Positions 23,090 through 31,637 of a stretch of DNA of 64,000 nucleotides are shown here, piece after piece. The translations under genes and the position numbers were made by a program. The notes under the pieces are model-generated. The model did not search any database. It worked only from the letters and a program-made list of their open reading frames with translations, and was not told the origin of the DNA. Source of the stretch: Clostridium sp. C2-6-12 (GTDB lineage Bacteria > Bacillota > Clostridia > Clostridiales > Clostridiaceae); NCBI RefSeq assembly GCF_009928485.1, contig NZ_JAABNP010000012.1:1-64000 (forward strand), read 5' to 3'. The stretch's first letter is position 1, and each line of letters begins with the position of its first letter.

Positions 23090-23428
23090 TTAATCATCAA
23101 TAATTGTAAGTCCCCACTTTTTCAATTCTATAAAAGCAGTTTCTAAGCTTTTACCTTTTTCAGTTAATTCATACTCTACTTTTGGTGGGATTTCTGGATA
23201 AACAATTCTTTTTACTAGCCCAAATTTCTCTAATTCACGTAGTCTAAGAGAAAGGGTTTTAGGACTGATGCCTTCTAAAGAACGTAATAAATCCCCAAAT
23301 CTTATTGTTCCATCTATTAATAAATCTCTTATTATTAAAAATGTCCATTTGCTACCTATGATGTTTATTGCAGCTTCAATAGGACATTTTTCATTTGGAT
23401 TTCCTCGTTCAAGTTTGATTTCTGACAT
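23090..23428 (-). CDS. HxlR family transcriptional regulator
   Basis: A 112-residue winged-helix regulator. The HxlR pattern is complete: CPIEAAINIIGSKWTFLI, then IRFGDLLRSLEGISPKTLS, LRELEKFGLV and YELTEKG. C16 at the family position (NEKCPIE) could sense electrophiles or redox state, as in YodB, QorR and HypR. The ATG at 23428 has AAAGGAG nine bases upstream; the longer in-frame opening is not supported. It is divergent from the Old Yellow Enzyme gene, which it very likely controls. Confidence 0.85.
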   Translation of the reverse strand: MSEIKLERGNPNEKCPIEAAINIIGSKWTFLIIRDLLIDGTIRFGDLLRSLEGISPKTLSLRLRELEKFGLVKRIVYPEIPPKVEYELTEKGKSLETAFIELKKWGLTIIDD

Positions 23429-23574
23429 AAATAAAACTCCTTTCAGATATTGATTTCTCGTAATACTTACTTTTTTGAAATTAGGTGAAAAAAATATCAC
23501 TACTTTTTAAAATATAGTATAGATGATACAATTGCAACAAGCAAGAAAATTATATAAAAAAGGAGATTTTAATT

Positions 23575-24591
23575 ATGAATACTTTTAAAAACTATACTAT
23601 AAAAAATTTGAACTTAAACAACAGAATTGTTATGCCACCAATGTGTATGTACTCTTCTGATGAGACTGGTATGGCAAAGGATTTTCACTATACTCATTAT
23701 GTTACTAGAGCTATTGGTTCAGTGGGTCTTATAATAGTAGAATCTACAGGAGTAATTGAAAATGGAAGAACAACAGATAATGATTTAGGAATTTGGGATG
23801 ACAAGCATATAGATGGATTGAAAAAAATTGTTGACGGTGTAAAAGAGTATGGCTCAAAAATTGCAATACAATTAAATCATGGTGGAAGAAAATATACAGG
23901 AACAGCTAGTCAGGTAGTAGCTCCAAGTGCAATTAAATTTGATGAAAAAAGTACATTGCCAAAGGAACTAACAAAAGATGATATTAAAGAAATTATATTA
24001 AACTTTAAAGAAGCAGCTAAAAGAGCAGATAAATCAGGTTTCGATGCCATAGAAATACATGGGGCACATGGTTATTTGATACATGAATTTTTATCACCAT
24101 TAACTAATTTAAGACAAGATGAATATGGTGGAGATGTAAAAAATAGAACTAGATTTCTTAAAGAAATACTAAATGCTGTAACAGAGGTTTGGCCTAAAGA
24201 AAAAGCAATTCTCCTTAGAGTATCAGCTTATGATTATAAAGATGGCGGAATAACACTTAATGATATGGTTGAAATAGTAAATGAAATAAAAGAATATATT
24301 GATATAGTGCATGTAAGTACTGGAGGCTTACTTCCAGCAGGAATTAATGCATATCCAGGATACCAAGTGAATTTTGCAAGCACAATTAAAGAAAAATGTA
24401 ACATTCCTACAATAGCTGTTGGTTTAATTACAGATGTTAACATGGCGGAAGAAATAATATCCAATGATAGAGCGGATTTAGTTGCAATTGGCAGGGAACT
24501 TTTGAGAAATCCATATTTTATATTAAACGAAGCAAAAATTAGAAACTTAGATTTTGATTATCCAGAGCAATATCAAGGTGCTTTCAAATAA
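23575..24591 (+). CDS. namA: NADPH dehydrogenase, Old Yellow Enzyme family
   Basis: A 338-residue FMN-dependent ene-reductase of the YqjM/NamA type. FMN- and substrate-binding motifs are present: RIVMPPMCMYSS (the Cys that tunes FMN), QLNHGGRK, DAIEIHGAHGYLIHEFLSP and YGG followed by NRTRFL, and the C-terminal VAIGRELLRNP. These enzymes reduce activated alkenes and nitro compounds. AAAGGAG precedes the ATG. The divergent HxlR regulator suggests induction by electrophiles. Confidence 0.85.
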   Translation: MNTFKNYTIKNLNLNNRIVMPPMCMYSSDETGMAKDFHYTHYVTRAIGSVGLIIVESTGVIENGRTTDNDLGIWDDKHIDGLKKIVDGVKEYGSKIAIQLNHGGRKYTGTASQVVAPSAIKFDEKSTLPKELTKDDIKEIILNFKEAAKRADKSGFDAIEIHGAHGYLIHEFLSPLTNLRQDEYGGDVKNRTRFLKEILNAVTEVWPKEKAILLRVSAYDYKDGGITLNDMVEIVNEIKEYIDIVHVSTGGLLPAGINAYPGYQVNFASTIKEKCNIPTIAVGLITDVNMAEEIISNDRADLVAIGRELLRNPYFILNEAKIRNLDFDYPEQYQGAFK

Positions 24592-24629
24592 CATTTTAGT
24601 AAGTATAAGTTTTATTTAAATTCTAAATT

Positions 24630-24684
24630 AAGGGATTAAATGATATTAGGGTTTTAATCTTAATATCATTTAATCCCTTTTATA
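24630..24684 (+). terminator. strong rho-independent terminator
   Basis: AAGGGATTAAATGATATTA pairs perfectly with TAATATCATTTAATCCCTT over 19 bp, and is followed by TTTATAAAT. Confidence 0.85.
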
Positions 24685-24733
24685 AATTTAGAGGTCATAA
24701 TAAGTATTGGCTTTTTATAGGAGAGTTGTACTT

Positions 24734-25033
24734 TTAATAAGTGCTGAGTTTTGAATATAATTTGAATTTATATGAATAATCAGGACTTTTTTTCAAGCTT
24801 ACAGCATACCTTCCATTTTCATCTGTAAATATACAGCCTATTGTTTTTTCTTCATTAGTAGTTTTATCTATTCTAATTATTTCGATGCCAGCGTTAGGTA
24901 CTGGGTTACCTTGAGGATCTTTTACGATACCATCAATCATTGAACTTTTGAAGTTATCAATATATAATTTTATATTTGTACAAGGATGATTATATAAATA
25001 AGATCCTTTAATCTTTATTTTATTTTTATTCAT
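24734..25033 (-). CDS. small carboxypeptidase-regulatory-like beta-sandwich protein
   Basis: A 99-residue protein with no signal peptide. Residues 33-90 have the CarboxypepD_reg pattern: MIDGIVKDPQGNPVPNAGIE, then FTDENGRYAVSL. This is a transthyretin-like beta sandwich. It is the last of four minus-strand genes (26396 down to 24734) that encode small proteins of similar size and style. The function is unknown; the absence of a signal peptide argues for an intracellular or spore-associated structural role. Confidence 0.65.
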   Translation of the reverse strand: MNKNKIKIKGSYLYNHPCTNIKLYIDNFKSSMIDGIVKDPQGNPVPNAGIEIIRIDKTTNEEKTIGCIFTDENGRYAVSLKKSPDYSYKFKLYSKLSTY

Positions 25034-25208
25034 TGTTTTGACTCCTTAATTAATATTTTTAAGGTCTTTAACTCTAGCTTTTATAAATTACTATATTTTA
25101 ATTTAATTTTGCATATGAATTGTTGTTAGATTATATTAAGAAGTTAAATTTTTATTATAAAAGAGCAGCAGAAATACTGTTGCTCCCATTAATTCAAATC
25201 AGAAAATA

Positions 25209-25532
25209 TTACTTTGTTATATCAAAAGTCATATAATATGAGCCACCTGCAGTTAAGTTAGTACTTGTAAAAGTTACTGTTATTATACCAGCAGTTGTAG
25301 TACTATCAACTGAATCATAAGCGATTTCGCTGGCAAAAGTGTCTGAAGTAGAGAATTTGAAAGTAGCATCTATATATTTATAAGTTGCTGGAAGAGTTAT
25401 ATTTAAAACTGTTTTTCCAGTTGGAGCTGGTTTATCAGATGCAACTAGTCCAGTTATATCATATATTGAACCTAAAGTAGGAATAGTAAAATTATCATAT
25501 ACACGTTGTTGAGCGCTAATACTTGCTGCCAT
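25209..25532 (-). CDS. small Thr/Ser-rich beta protein of unknown function
   Basis: A 107-residue protein starting MAASISAQQRVYDNFTIP. It is rich in Thr, Ser and short hydrophobic strands and ends GGSYYMTFDITK. It looks like a single beta-sandwich domain, but I do not recognise the family. A GAGGTG site precedes the ATG. It lies in the middle of the four-gene cluster. The predicted protein has no signal peptide or membrane segment. Confidence 0.6.
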   Translation of the reverse strand: MAASISAQQRVYDNFTIPTLGSIYDITGLVASDKPAPTGKTVLNITLPATYKYIDATFKFSTSDTFASEIAYDSVDSTTTAGIITVTFTSTNLTAGGSYYMTFDITK

Positions 25533-25617
25533 ATATTTTCACCTCTGTTTATATTTAAATTACGATTTAGCTTATAATACATAGTATTCAAAATATCACA
25601 TAATGTGAAAAAACTAT

Positions 25618-25875
25618 TTAAGAGATTTTGTGTAGTGGGTTATAAGCTTCTACAATAAAATCACAAAATCTAAATTTATAAATATCTATATAAAAAGCAA
25701 ACTTACCTTGCTTATTTGTAGCAGTATAAGCTATTTTTTTTGTAACATTCCCATAATATTTACTTTTATATTTTATATATAATATAATAATTGAATTGGA
25801 TACTGGCTTACCATTATGGTCAAAAACACGACCACATAATATCCTTAAATTATTTCTATTAGTAGAGTTTATCAT
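25618..25875 (-). CDS. small carboxypeptidase-regulatory-like protein
   Basis: An 85-residue protein with the pattern LCGRVFDHNGKPVSNSIIIL followed by TATNKQGKFAFYID, the Ig-like carboxypeptidase regulatory fold. No secretion signal. AAGGAG lies upstream of the ATG. It is the second gene in the minus-strand cluster, 23 bases after the 168-codon gene. Confidence 0.65.
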   Translation of the reverse strand: MINSTNRNNLRILCGRVFDHNGKPVSNSIIILYIKYKSKYYGNVTKKIAYTATNKQGKFAFYIDIYKFRFCDFIVEAYNPLHKIS

Positions 25876-25898
25876 ATTTTTATCTCCTTATTATATTA

Positions 25899-26396
25899 TT
25901 AAAAACTAATATAATCGGCTGTTAGTTTATAACTATAATTATTTTTTATTAGGAAGTTGATGCTATAATTACCGTACTCATCTGTAAATGAAGAGCCTAA
26001 TAGAGACTCCTTGGCAAAATCATCTATTTCGAAAATTTGAATGCTTACAAAATGAGGAATAGCTGCATCTAGTTTTATTGAACCTTTGATCATAGCTATT
26101 TTAGGTTCCTCGTATTGTAAATCTATAGTATAGTTTTGGGATGATTTCATGGGAGTAAATATCTTTGAAATAGAGGGATAAAATTTATTTCCCTGTCTAT
26201 ATTTTGCTAAATTTTCTTTTGAGGAATCTTTACTATAAATTGTCATGGTGTCTATTTTGTAAACAAAACCTGGCTCCAAAATGCCAATTGTACCATCACC
26301 ATTATATTTTCTTGGTGGCGTTGCTCCTGTTATATTGTAAGCAACTCCAGTTTTGTCCAGAGTGAAAGAAAGGGATACTCTATAAGTAGGTTTCAT
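25899..26396 (-). CDS. beta-sandwich protein, first gene of the four-gene cluster
   Basis: A 165-residue protein. The N-terminal 90 residues hold beta strands, and the C-terminal part has MIKGSIKLDAAIPHFVSIQI and FTDEYGNYSINFL, the same carboxypeptidase-regulatory-like pattern as its neighbours. The ATG at 26396 is preferred since AAAGGA lies nine bases upstream; an ATG at 26405 abuts that site. No signal peptide. The cluster promoter would lie in 26400-26640, where I see no clear box. Confidence 0.6.
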   Translation of the reverse strand: MKPTYRVSLSFTLDKTGVAYNITGATPPRKYNGDGTIGILEPGFVYKIDTMTIYSKDSSKENLAKYRQGNKFYPSISKIFTPMKSSQNYTIDLQYEEPKIAMIKGSIKLDAAIPHFVSIQIFEIDDFAKESLLGSSFTDEYGNYSINFLIKNNYSYKLTADYISF

Positions 26397-26650
26397 TTGG
26401 ATCATTCCTTTGTAACGCTTTTTTGCAAGATTATTTCATAGTATACAATTAATATATGGTTAAGTTAAATTAGATGTTAATATTTTGGGGTTAAAATATT
26501 TATAGTAAGAAATGTTAAAGAATTTTTAGGGAGAGAATAGTTATAAATATTCTTTCAATTGTATTAACTTAAATAGGTTTATATAATTTTGGTAAGGCAA
26601 ATTAATAATAATAGATTCAAAATGAATGTATAGTATGGAAAGGTAAAAAA

Positions 26651-27493
26651 ATGAAATTAGAAATAATAGCAGTTTACGAGAATTTAGAGGGTTATCTTTT
26701 GGAGATGGAAAAGGATAATGCAGATTACAACGCATTATGGGATAAGTATGCAATTGAGCCTTACTGGGAGAAAATTAGTCAATGGGCACCAATGGATATG
26801 TCTGATAGGAAGCCAAAGCCAATAAAGAATATATGTAAATTGAAACAACAGATTAAAGTATTGAAAGAAATGAATCTTGAGGTGATTAGGGAGGAATTTA
26901 TACGAGTGGCAGATGTACTCCAAAATTATGATGATGATACAATTGTAGTTGCAATTTATCCTCTTGATGATGAAAATAATAATGCTAAGGAATTGCAAAA
27001 TGGTGTCCAAGGAGTTAATGTATTTGGCAATATTATAATACGGGTTAATCCATTTGCTAAAGATTATTTTAAATGGATTCTATATGTATTTGCACATGAA
27101 TATCATCATACTGTATGGGGAAATTATTGGCATGTAGTTCATGGTGGGGCCGCAGGGAGTTTTATAGAAGCACTATTAATAGATGGACAAGCTGATTTGT
27201 TTGCTAAAAGTATTTATCCTCAATTAAATCCAACATGGATTTCACAAATATCTAAAGAGCAGGAAAAGGAATTGTGGGATAAACATTATTCAAAATTGTT
27301 ATATGAGACAGATTTTGATTATGTAAAGTATATGTTTGGTAATGAAGAATTAGGATTACCTTGGTGCGCAGGTTATTTTTTTGGATATAAGATTATGGAG
27401 AGCTTTAGAAAGTTTTATCCTAAAATCAGCTTTAAAAATATCCTTGAATTGAAGCCAGAGGAAATTTTCCAAATGAGTAAATATAATTTATAA
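26651..27493 (+). CDS. DUF2268 putative zinc metallopeptidase
   Basis: A 280-residue protein with HEYHH (149-153) as the zinc-binding and catalytic motif, followed by EALLIDGQAD whose Glu can be the third ligand. This is the pattern of DUF2268 (COG5504, YjaZ-like) predicted Zn-dependent proteases. The N-terminal 100 residues form a helical region. No signal peptide, so it acts in the cytosol. The start is supported by an AAAGG-like site. The role is unknown. Confidence 0.8.
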   Translation: MKLEIIAVYENLEGYLLEMEKDNADYNALWDKYAIEPYWEKISQWAPMDMSDRKPKPIKNICKLKQQIKVLKEMNLEVIREEFIRVADVLQNYDDDTIVVAIYPLDDENNNAKELQNGVQGVNVFGNIIIRVNPFAKDYFKWILYVFAHEYHHTVWGNYWHVVHGGAAGSFIEALLIDGQADLFAKSIYPQLNPTWISQISKEQEKELWDKHYSKLLYETDFDYVKYMFGNEELGLPWCAGYFFGYKIMESFRKFYPKISFKNILELKPEEIFQMSKYNL

Positions 27494-27519
27494 AGAATTA
27501 AATGATGGAATTTTAATAT

Positions 27520-27572
27520 TTGACTTTATCCAATGTTGGGTGTATTATAAAAACATAACCAACATTGGATAA
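27520..27572 (+). promoter_or_regulatory. promoter of the PadR gene with paired operators
   Basis: TTGACT (27520-27525), 17 bases, TATTAT (27543-27548). TTATCCAATGTTGG (27526-27539) fills the spacer, and its exact reverse complement CCAACATTGGATAA lies at 27559-27572. Each arm is itself a CCAA-NN-TTGG palindrome. A third copy lies before the FMN reductase gene at 28397. Confidence 0.8.
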
Positions 27573-28284
27573 AGAGGTGAGAAACATAATTAAAGTATTA
27601 ATATTATATTATCTAAGCATAAAATCTACACATGGATATGAAATTCAAAAATTTATCCAAACAAATCAAATGGATAAATGGACGAAAATTCAATCGGGAT
27701 CAATATATTATGCATTAAATAAGCTTGAAAAAGAGGGACTAATTGTTTTAGTAGAGGAAATTGGTTCAGGCTCAAAAGCCAGAAAAATCTATAAAATAAC
27801 TGATAAGGGTAGAGAAGAATTAAAGGAACTTGTAAAAAATGAAATGGCCAATGAGGTGTTTCCATGTGGTTCTGATAAATTTATTATTTATCCATTATTA
27901 AATACACTGGATAAAGAAACTATGATTTCTATTATAAATGATCATATTAGCGGCTTGAAAGATAAAATAACCTATTTAAAAAAATGGCAGAAGATAAAAG
28001 TTAATAAGCAAAGTCTTGCTGTTGAAAGAATTTCTTTTGAAATGATGATTAACAATCTTGAATATCAAGTTAAATGGCATGAGGCGCTTATTGATGAGAT
28101 GGATAAATGTATTGCTACAAGTAATGAAATCTCAAATCTCATTTCAAAATTTGATTTTTCTAATGCTGAAACAATAGAAGCTTCAACCAATGATTCAATT
28201 GAGAGTTTAAAACAGGAAATCTTAAATAATCCAGAAACTGCTTCAGAAAAATTAGAAGAACTAATTAAAAAATTAAGTAAATAA
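27565..28284 (+). CDS. PadR family transcriptional regulator
   Basis: A protein of up to 239 residues with an N-terminal PadR winged helix (IKVLILYYLSIKSTHGYEIQ, cited in 20 residues; then GSIYYALNKLEKEGLI and ARKIYKITDKG). A long C-terminal helical dimerisation region ends in EKLEELIKKL. The start is unclear. A TTG at 27565 lies inside the operator. A GTG follows at 27577. The good AGAGGTGAG site is placed best for a rare ATA or ATT start at 27586-27589. It is autoregulated by the paired palindromes and probably controls the FMN reductase gene downstream. Confidence 0.8.
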   Translation: MDKEVRNIIKVLILYYLSIKSTHGYEIQKFIQTNQMDKWTKIQSGSIYYALNKLEKEGLIVLVEEIGSGSKARKIYKITDKGREELKELVKNEMANEVFPCGSDKFIIYPLLNTLDKETMISIINDHISGLKDKITYLKKWQKIKVNKQSLAVERISFEMMINNLEYQVKWHEALIDEMDKCIATSNEISNLISKFDFSNAETIEASTNDSIESLKQEILNNPETASEKLEELIKKLSK

Positions 28285-28290
28285 TATTAG

Positions 28291-28380
28291 GGAGCTGTTG
28301 CATTAAGGCCTAAAGCTATACTGTGTTTTGATTTTAAAATCAAAAATACATTTTAGTTTTATTCTGTATACTATAGCTCC
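28291..28380. repeat. palindromic 90-bp intergenic element
   Basis: The element starts GGAGCT and ends AGCTCC. It contains AGCTATA/TATAGCT arms and a perfect central 20-base palindrome (TTTTGATTTT then its complement). It lies between the PadR gene and the operator of the next gene. It could be a terminator or a small mobile-element relic. Confidence 0.45.
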
Positions 28381-28396
28381 AAATTAATAAAGTGAC

Positions 28397-28412
28397 TATC
28401 CAACATTGGATA
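28397..28412 (+). promoter_or_regulatory. third PadR operator
   Basis: TATCCAACATTGGATA, arms TATCCAA/TTGGATA, is the same motif as the two sites in the PadR promoter. It sits just before the FMN reductase ribosome binding site. Confidence 0.75.
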
Positions 28413-28432
28413 GTGAAGTGGAGGGAGAAATA

Positions 28433-29233
28433 ATGAAAATAGTTATATTAATGGGAAGTCCAAGAAAGCAAGCTGGTTTAAAAGTCTGCAAAGAAATTGA
28501 AGGAAGGCTAGGAATAAACAATAATATTTATGATTATATATTCTTAAAGGATTATGAAATCCAAGATTGCAAAGGTTGTGGGCTATGTTTTAAGAAGAGC
28601 GAAAAATTATGCCCATGCAAGGATGACTTAACCCTAATAAGAAATAAGCTCCTAGAGGCTGATGGAATTATTTTTGCTACACCCGTATATGCATATCAAG
28701 TCCCAGCACCTCTAAAAAGAATTATTGATAGAATGTCATTTTTATTTCATCGCCAAGAATTAGTGGGGAAGCCTGCAATGATTGTAGTTACCAGTGATGG
28801 TGGCGGGCATAAGCAGGTGAGTAAATATATGAAGATGACTGCAAGTGGTTGGGCTTGTGATTTAATAGGAATAATAAATGTTATTTCTCCAATGTACTTT
28901 GATGATGGGAAGAACGATTCCCCTTGGGGTTACAATGAAATTTATCATAATAAGGCAGAATTAAGAATTCAAAAGCTTACAAGCAAATTTAAACAAGCTA
29001 TTGAAAGGAAAAATAGAAAAATTCCTTCTTATTATGATTTGTTTATGTTTAATTGTTTACGGACTAAGACTTTTACTTCTAAAGCTGACTATGATTTTTG
29101 GAAGGAAAAAGCTTGGCTAAATTCAGATTATTTTTATGATACAAAGATAGATCCCTTAAAAAAATTATTTGGAGCAACATTGAGGTTAATTATTGATTTA
29201 ATGGGTAGAAGGTTGAAAAATAAGATTGTATAA
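28433..29233 (+). CDS. flavodoxin-like NADPH-dependent FMN reductase
   Basis: A 266-residue cytosolic protein. The N-terminal flavodoxin-like fold has the FMN phosphate loop MGSPRKQAG and the substrate-side ATPVYAYQVPAPLKRIIDR. An inserted cysteine motif CKGCGLCFKKSEKLCPC is typical of iron-sulfur or zinc-binding flavodoxin-fold oxidoreductases of anaerobes. The ATG at 28433 has GGAGGGAG upstream. The PadR operator in its promoter region suggests it is induced by an aromatic or redox-active compound. Confidence 0.8.
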   Translation: MKIVILMGSPRKQAGLKVCKEIEGRLGINNNIYDYIFLKDYEIQDCKGCGLCFKKSEKLCPCKDDLTLIRNKLLEADGIIFATPVYAYQVPAPLKRIIDRMSFLFHRQELVGKPAMIVVTSDGGGHKQVSKYMKMTASGWACDLIGIINVISPMYFDDGKNDSPWGYNEIYHNKAELRIQKLTSKFKQAIERKNRKIPSYYDLFMFNCLRTKTFTSKADYDFWKEKAWLNSDYFYDTKIDPLKKLFGATLRLIIDLMGRRLKNKIV

Positions 29234-29370
29234 TTGCACTTTAAGGAAACTATTCACCACACTTTTCTTCGGAATATAATAAAAACGCTGTATATTTCAA
29301 AACATTAATAGTTTGATGAAATAAGTAAAGAGATTAATATGCGTGTATTATCAATTAAAAAATATTTTAT

Positions 29371-29410
29371 GGTACCACAATATTCAAAATGAATTTGTGG
29401 TATTTTTATG
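29371..29410 (+). terminator. rho-independent terminator
   Basis: TACCACAA-TATTCA pairs with TGAATT-TGTGGTA, followed by TTTTTATG. The region 29234-29370 before it holds nothing I recognise. Confidence 0.7.
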
Positions 29411-29456
29411 TTTGTAATACTACAGTATATGTAGATAGGGCTCAGTAAATTATAAA

Positions 29457-29506
29457 AATGTTCTTTGTGAATTGAATAATACGATTTTTACAAAATATGC
29501 TATAAT
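29457..29506 (+). promoter_or_regulatory. repeated promoter element, copy 2
   Basis: AATGTTCTTTG, then TTGAATAATACGATTTTT, then the extended -10 box TGCTATAAT (TATAAT 29501-29506). The same layout as at 521-571. The 17 bases TTGAATAATACGATTTT are the exact reverse complement of the left arm of the terminator-like repeats at 19571 and 52894. Confidence 0.65.
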
Positions 29507-29572
29507 TAATATAGAATAGTAAAATATTATATGCCTGTTACTAGTATTCGTTGGAAGGAATGATGAGGTAAA

Positions 29573-30841
29573 ATGCTAAATAGTCAATTAGATAATTATC
29601 AAGTTGAAGCATGGGACACGCTTCAACATCTTTTTAAAGTTAAAAATATCAATGACCATACGTTGCATTTTGTAGCAAAACTTTCGAAAAGGCTTGATTT
29701 AGAACGTTTTAAAAAGGCTGTGAACCTCTCGGCAGATGCTTTTCCGCTGATTAGGAGCAGTTTCAATGAAACCAAAAATAAATCTTATTGGGAAGATAAG
29801 GCATATACAGTCGATGATATGCTGAAGATTTTAGAAACATCAAATATTGATGAAAATGTTAATGAATTTATTTGTAAAGAAATCGATGCTTTTAAAGGTC
29901 CACAACTGAAGATTGAAATTATTCGAGATGATAAAAATGATACGCTTTGTGTTTTAATCAATCATATGCTATGTGATGCTGCTGGATTTAAGGAATATCT
30001 TTATATGCTCAGTCACATTTACTCTAATATTGATGAGAACCCATATAACATTACATCACCAATGGCTAATAGAAAGATAAGTCAAATATTGAAGAAATTT
30101 TCGGTGCGTGAAAAGTTAAAAATAATGTTCAGTAAAAATGATATGTTTTCCCTTGATCAGGCTAAGTTCAAACTTGAGGGGGATCTGAGCAATCCTTTTA
30201 TTGAGATTCGGACGATTTTAAAAGAGGATTTTTGCAAAATTAAAGCTTATGCTAAAAAAAATGCTGCTACAGTGAACGATGTTATCCTTACAGCTTATAT
30301 ACGTGTCCTTTTTCAAATATTTAATCGTGTTGTTGCTACAACATGTACCATGGACATGAGAAAATATCTTCCTAATCGTAGAGCAGAGGGTATTTGCAAT
30401 TTATGTACTAATCTCACCTGCAATATAGGTTTAGAAATTGGCACAAATTTTGAGCAAACCCTTATTAAAGTAAAAAAAGCGATGGATAAGGAAAAATCAA
30501 ATATTGCCTCTATTAAGAGCATCAACCTATTAGAAAGACTTTTTGATATACTTCCATATAAGATGGCAAAAGACATTATAGAAAAGAGATTCGCTAATCC
30601 ATTGATTGCATTTACCAATATTGGGATAATTGACAAAACAAGACTTGCTTTTGGGGAAGTTGAAATTGCTGAAGCTTATATGACTGGTTCAATCAAATAT
30701 AGTCCCTATTTTCAGTTAGCTATTTCAACGTTTGATGACCAACCAACACTGAGTGTTAACCTCTATGGATCACAATATGACAGAAATATAATATCATTAT
30801 TTTTAGATAAACTTGTTCAAGAGTTAAATGATATTATGTGA
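29573..30841 (+). CDS. condensation-domain-like acyltransferase
   Basis: A 422-residue protein of the CoA-dependent acyltransferase/condensation superfamily (alcohol acetyltransferase, WS/DGAT and NRPS C domains). The catalytic HxxxD motif is INHMLCDAAGFKEYLY (H and D spaced by three). The second conserved block is NDVILTAYIRVLFQ, and TMDMRKYLP resembles the substrate channel. It stands alone, so it is not part of an NRPS. It may esterify an alcohol or lipid. A promoter-repeat lies upstream, and a small membrane protein gene lies 105 bases downstream. Confidence 0.7.
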   Translation: MLNSQLDNYQVEAWDTLQHLFKVKNINDHTLHFVAKLSKRLDLERFKKAVNLSADAFPLIRSSFNETKNKSYWEDKAYTVDDMLKILETSNIDENVNEFICKEIDAFKGPQLKIEIIRDDKNDTLCVLINHMLCDAAGFKEYLYMLSHIYSNIDENPYNITSPMANRKISQILKKFSVREKLKIMFSKNDMFSLDQAKFKLEGDLSNPFIEIRTILKEDFCKIKAYAKKNAATVNDVILTAYIRVLFQIFNRVVATTCTMDMRKYLPNRRAEGICNLCTNLTCNIGLEIGTNFEQTLIKVKKAMDKEKSNIASIKSINLLERLFDILPYKMAKDIIEKRFANPLIAFTNIGIIDKTRLAFGEVEIAEAYMTGSIKYSPYFQLAISTFDDQPTLSVNLYGSQYDRNIISLFLDKLVQELNDIM

Positions 30842-30946
30842 TTATTATGCTAAATACGGCTTAATATAAAATATTAAACTTTTCAAACAAAAAGCCTTTC
30901 GTTTGCTTTACTTAATATATTAATTTTTATATGAGGTGTGAAGGAT

Positions 30947-31249
30947 ATGGAAAATAAATCTTTAAGATTACGCATAGCAAATTTAACAGGTATTATTTCT
31001 ATTGGTATTCCTGTAATTATTTTTATGTTTATACTAAATTGGTTTTTCAAAATAACCCCTTACCAAAAGTTAGAGGGTTTGCCATTAATGATAACACCTT
31101 TAATATGTCCTATTGCAATTGTTTTAGCTATTATTTCAAGAATAATATTAGTTAATAAGTTTTGGAAGATAAGTGTAATTATTAATATAGTTCTATTTTT
31201 ACTACCTTTTTTATATTGGTATTTAGGTACAATTTTTTTTGGCGTCTAA
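30947..31249 (+). CDS. hypothetical three-helix membrane protein
   Basis: A 100-residue protein with three membrane segments (about 12-34, 45-65 and 72-97) and short loops. GAGGTG lies eight bases before the ATG at 30947. I do not recognise the family. It may be co-transcribed with the acyltransferase gene, since no terminator is visible between them. Confidence 0.55.
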   Translation: MENKSLRLRIANLTGIISIGIPVIIFMFILNWFFKITPYQKLEGLPLMITPLICPIAIVLAIISRIILVNKFWKISVIINIVLFLLPFLYWYLGTIFFGV

Positions 31250-31275
31250 GAAAATTGTGAATTACATTAAACTGT

Positions 31276-31315
31276 AAAGTCGTATTATCAAGAGATTGAT
31301 TCTGCGATTTTTTTA
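31276..31315 (+). terminator. terminator-like hairpin of a repeated family, copy 3
   Basis: AAGTCGTATTATCAA with a partly complementary arm ending GCGATTT and a T run. It closes the acyltransferase/membrane protein unit. Confidence 0.65.
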
Positions 31316-31433
31316 TGCACTATAATAGTAAGATGCGTAAATATAAGGTATCATTTGGTGAGTTTATAGATTAAAAAGTACAATATTAAATTCAATAATG
31401 AGCTATATTTTAATCACTTATAGATTATATATG

Positions 31434-31562
31434 ATTCAAAGGAAAGAATAGTTATAGTTATTCTTTCCTTTGAATCTATTTACATTTATACTTATAATTT
31501 TATTATGTGTAAATGCGAGTAAAGCTAAAATTCAAATATCACATTAATTAATAGAATACTTA
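31434..31562. repeat. dispersed intergenic repeat, copy 1
   Basis: It begins with a perfect 18-bp stem (GATTCAAAGGAAAGAATA and its complement). A block follows with TTTACAT, TATAATTTTATTAT, GTAAATG and ATAAAGC-like sequence. About 125 bases of it recur at 33661-33784. Both copies lie 65-75 bases before a plus-strand gene. Confidence 0.6.
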
Positions 31563-31637
31563 TATTTATTAATATTATTAATCGATAATCCTTTAATATA
31601 ATAAATTTAATATTATCTAAAACAAGGGGGAGAATTT

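Noticed and set aside
31434..31475. Terminator at the long GATTCAAAGGAAAGAATA stem
   Set aside because: No T run follows the stem on either strand and it forms part of a longer repeat, so I call it a repeat rather than a terminator.
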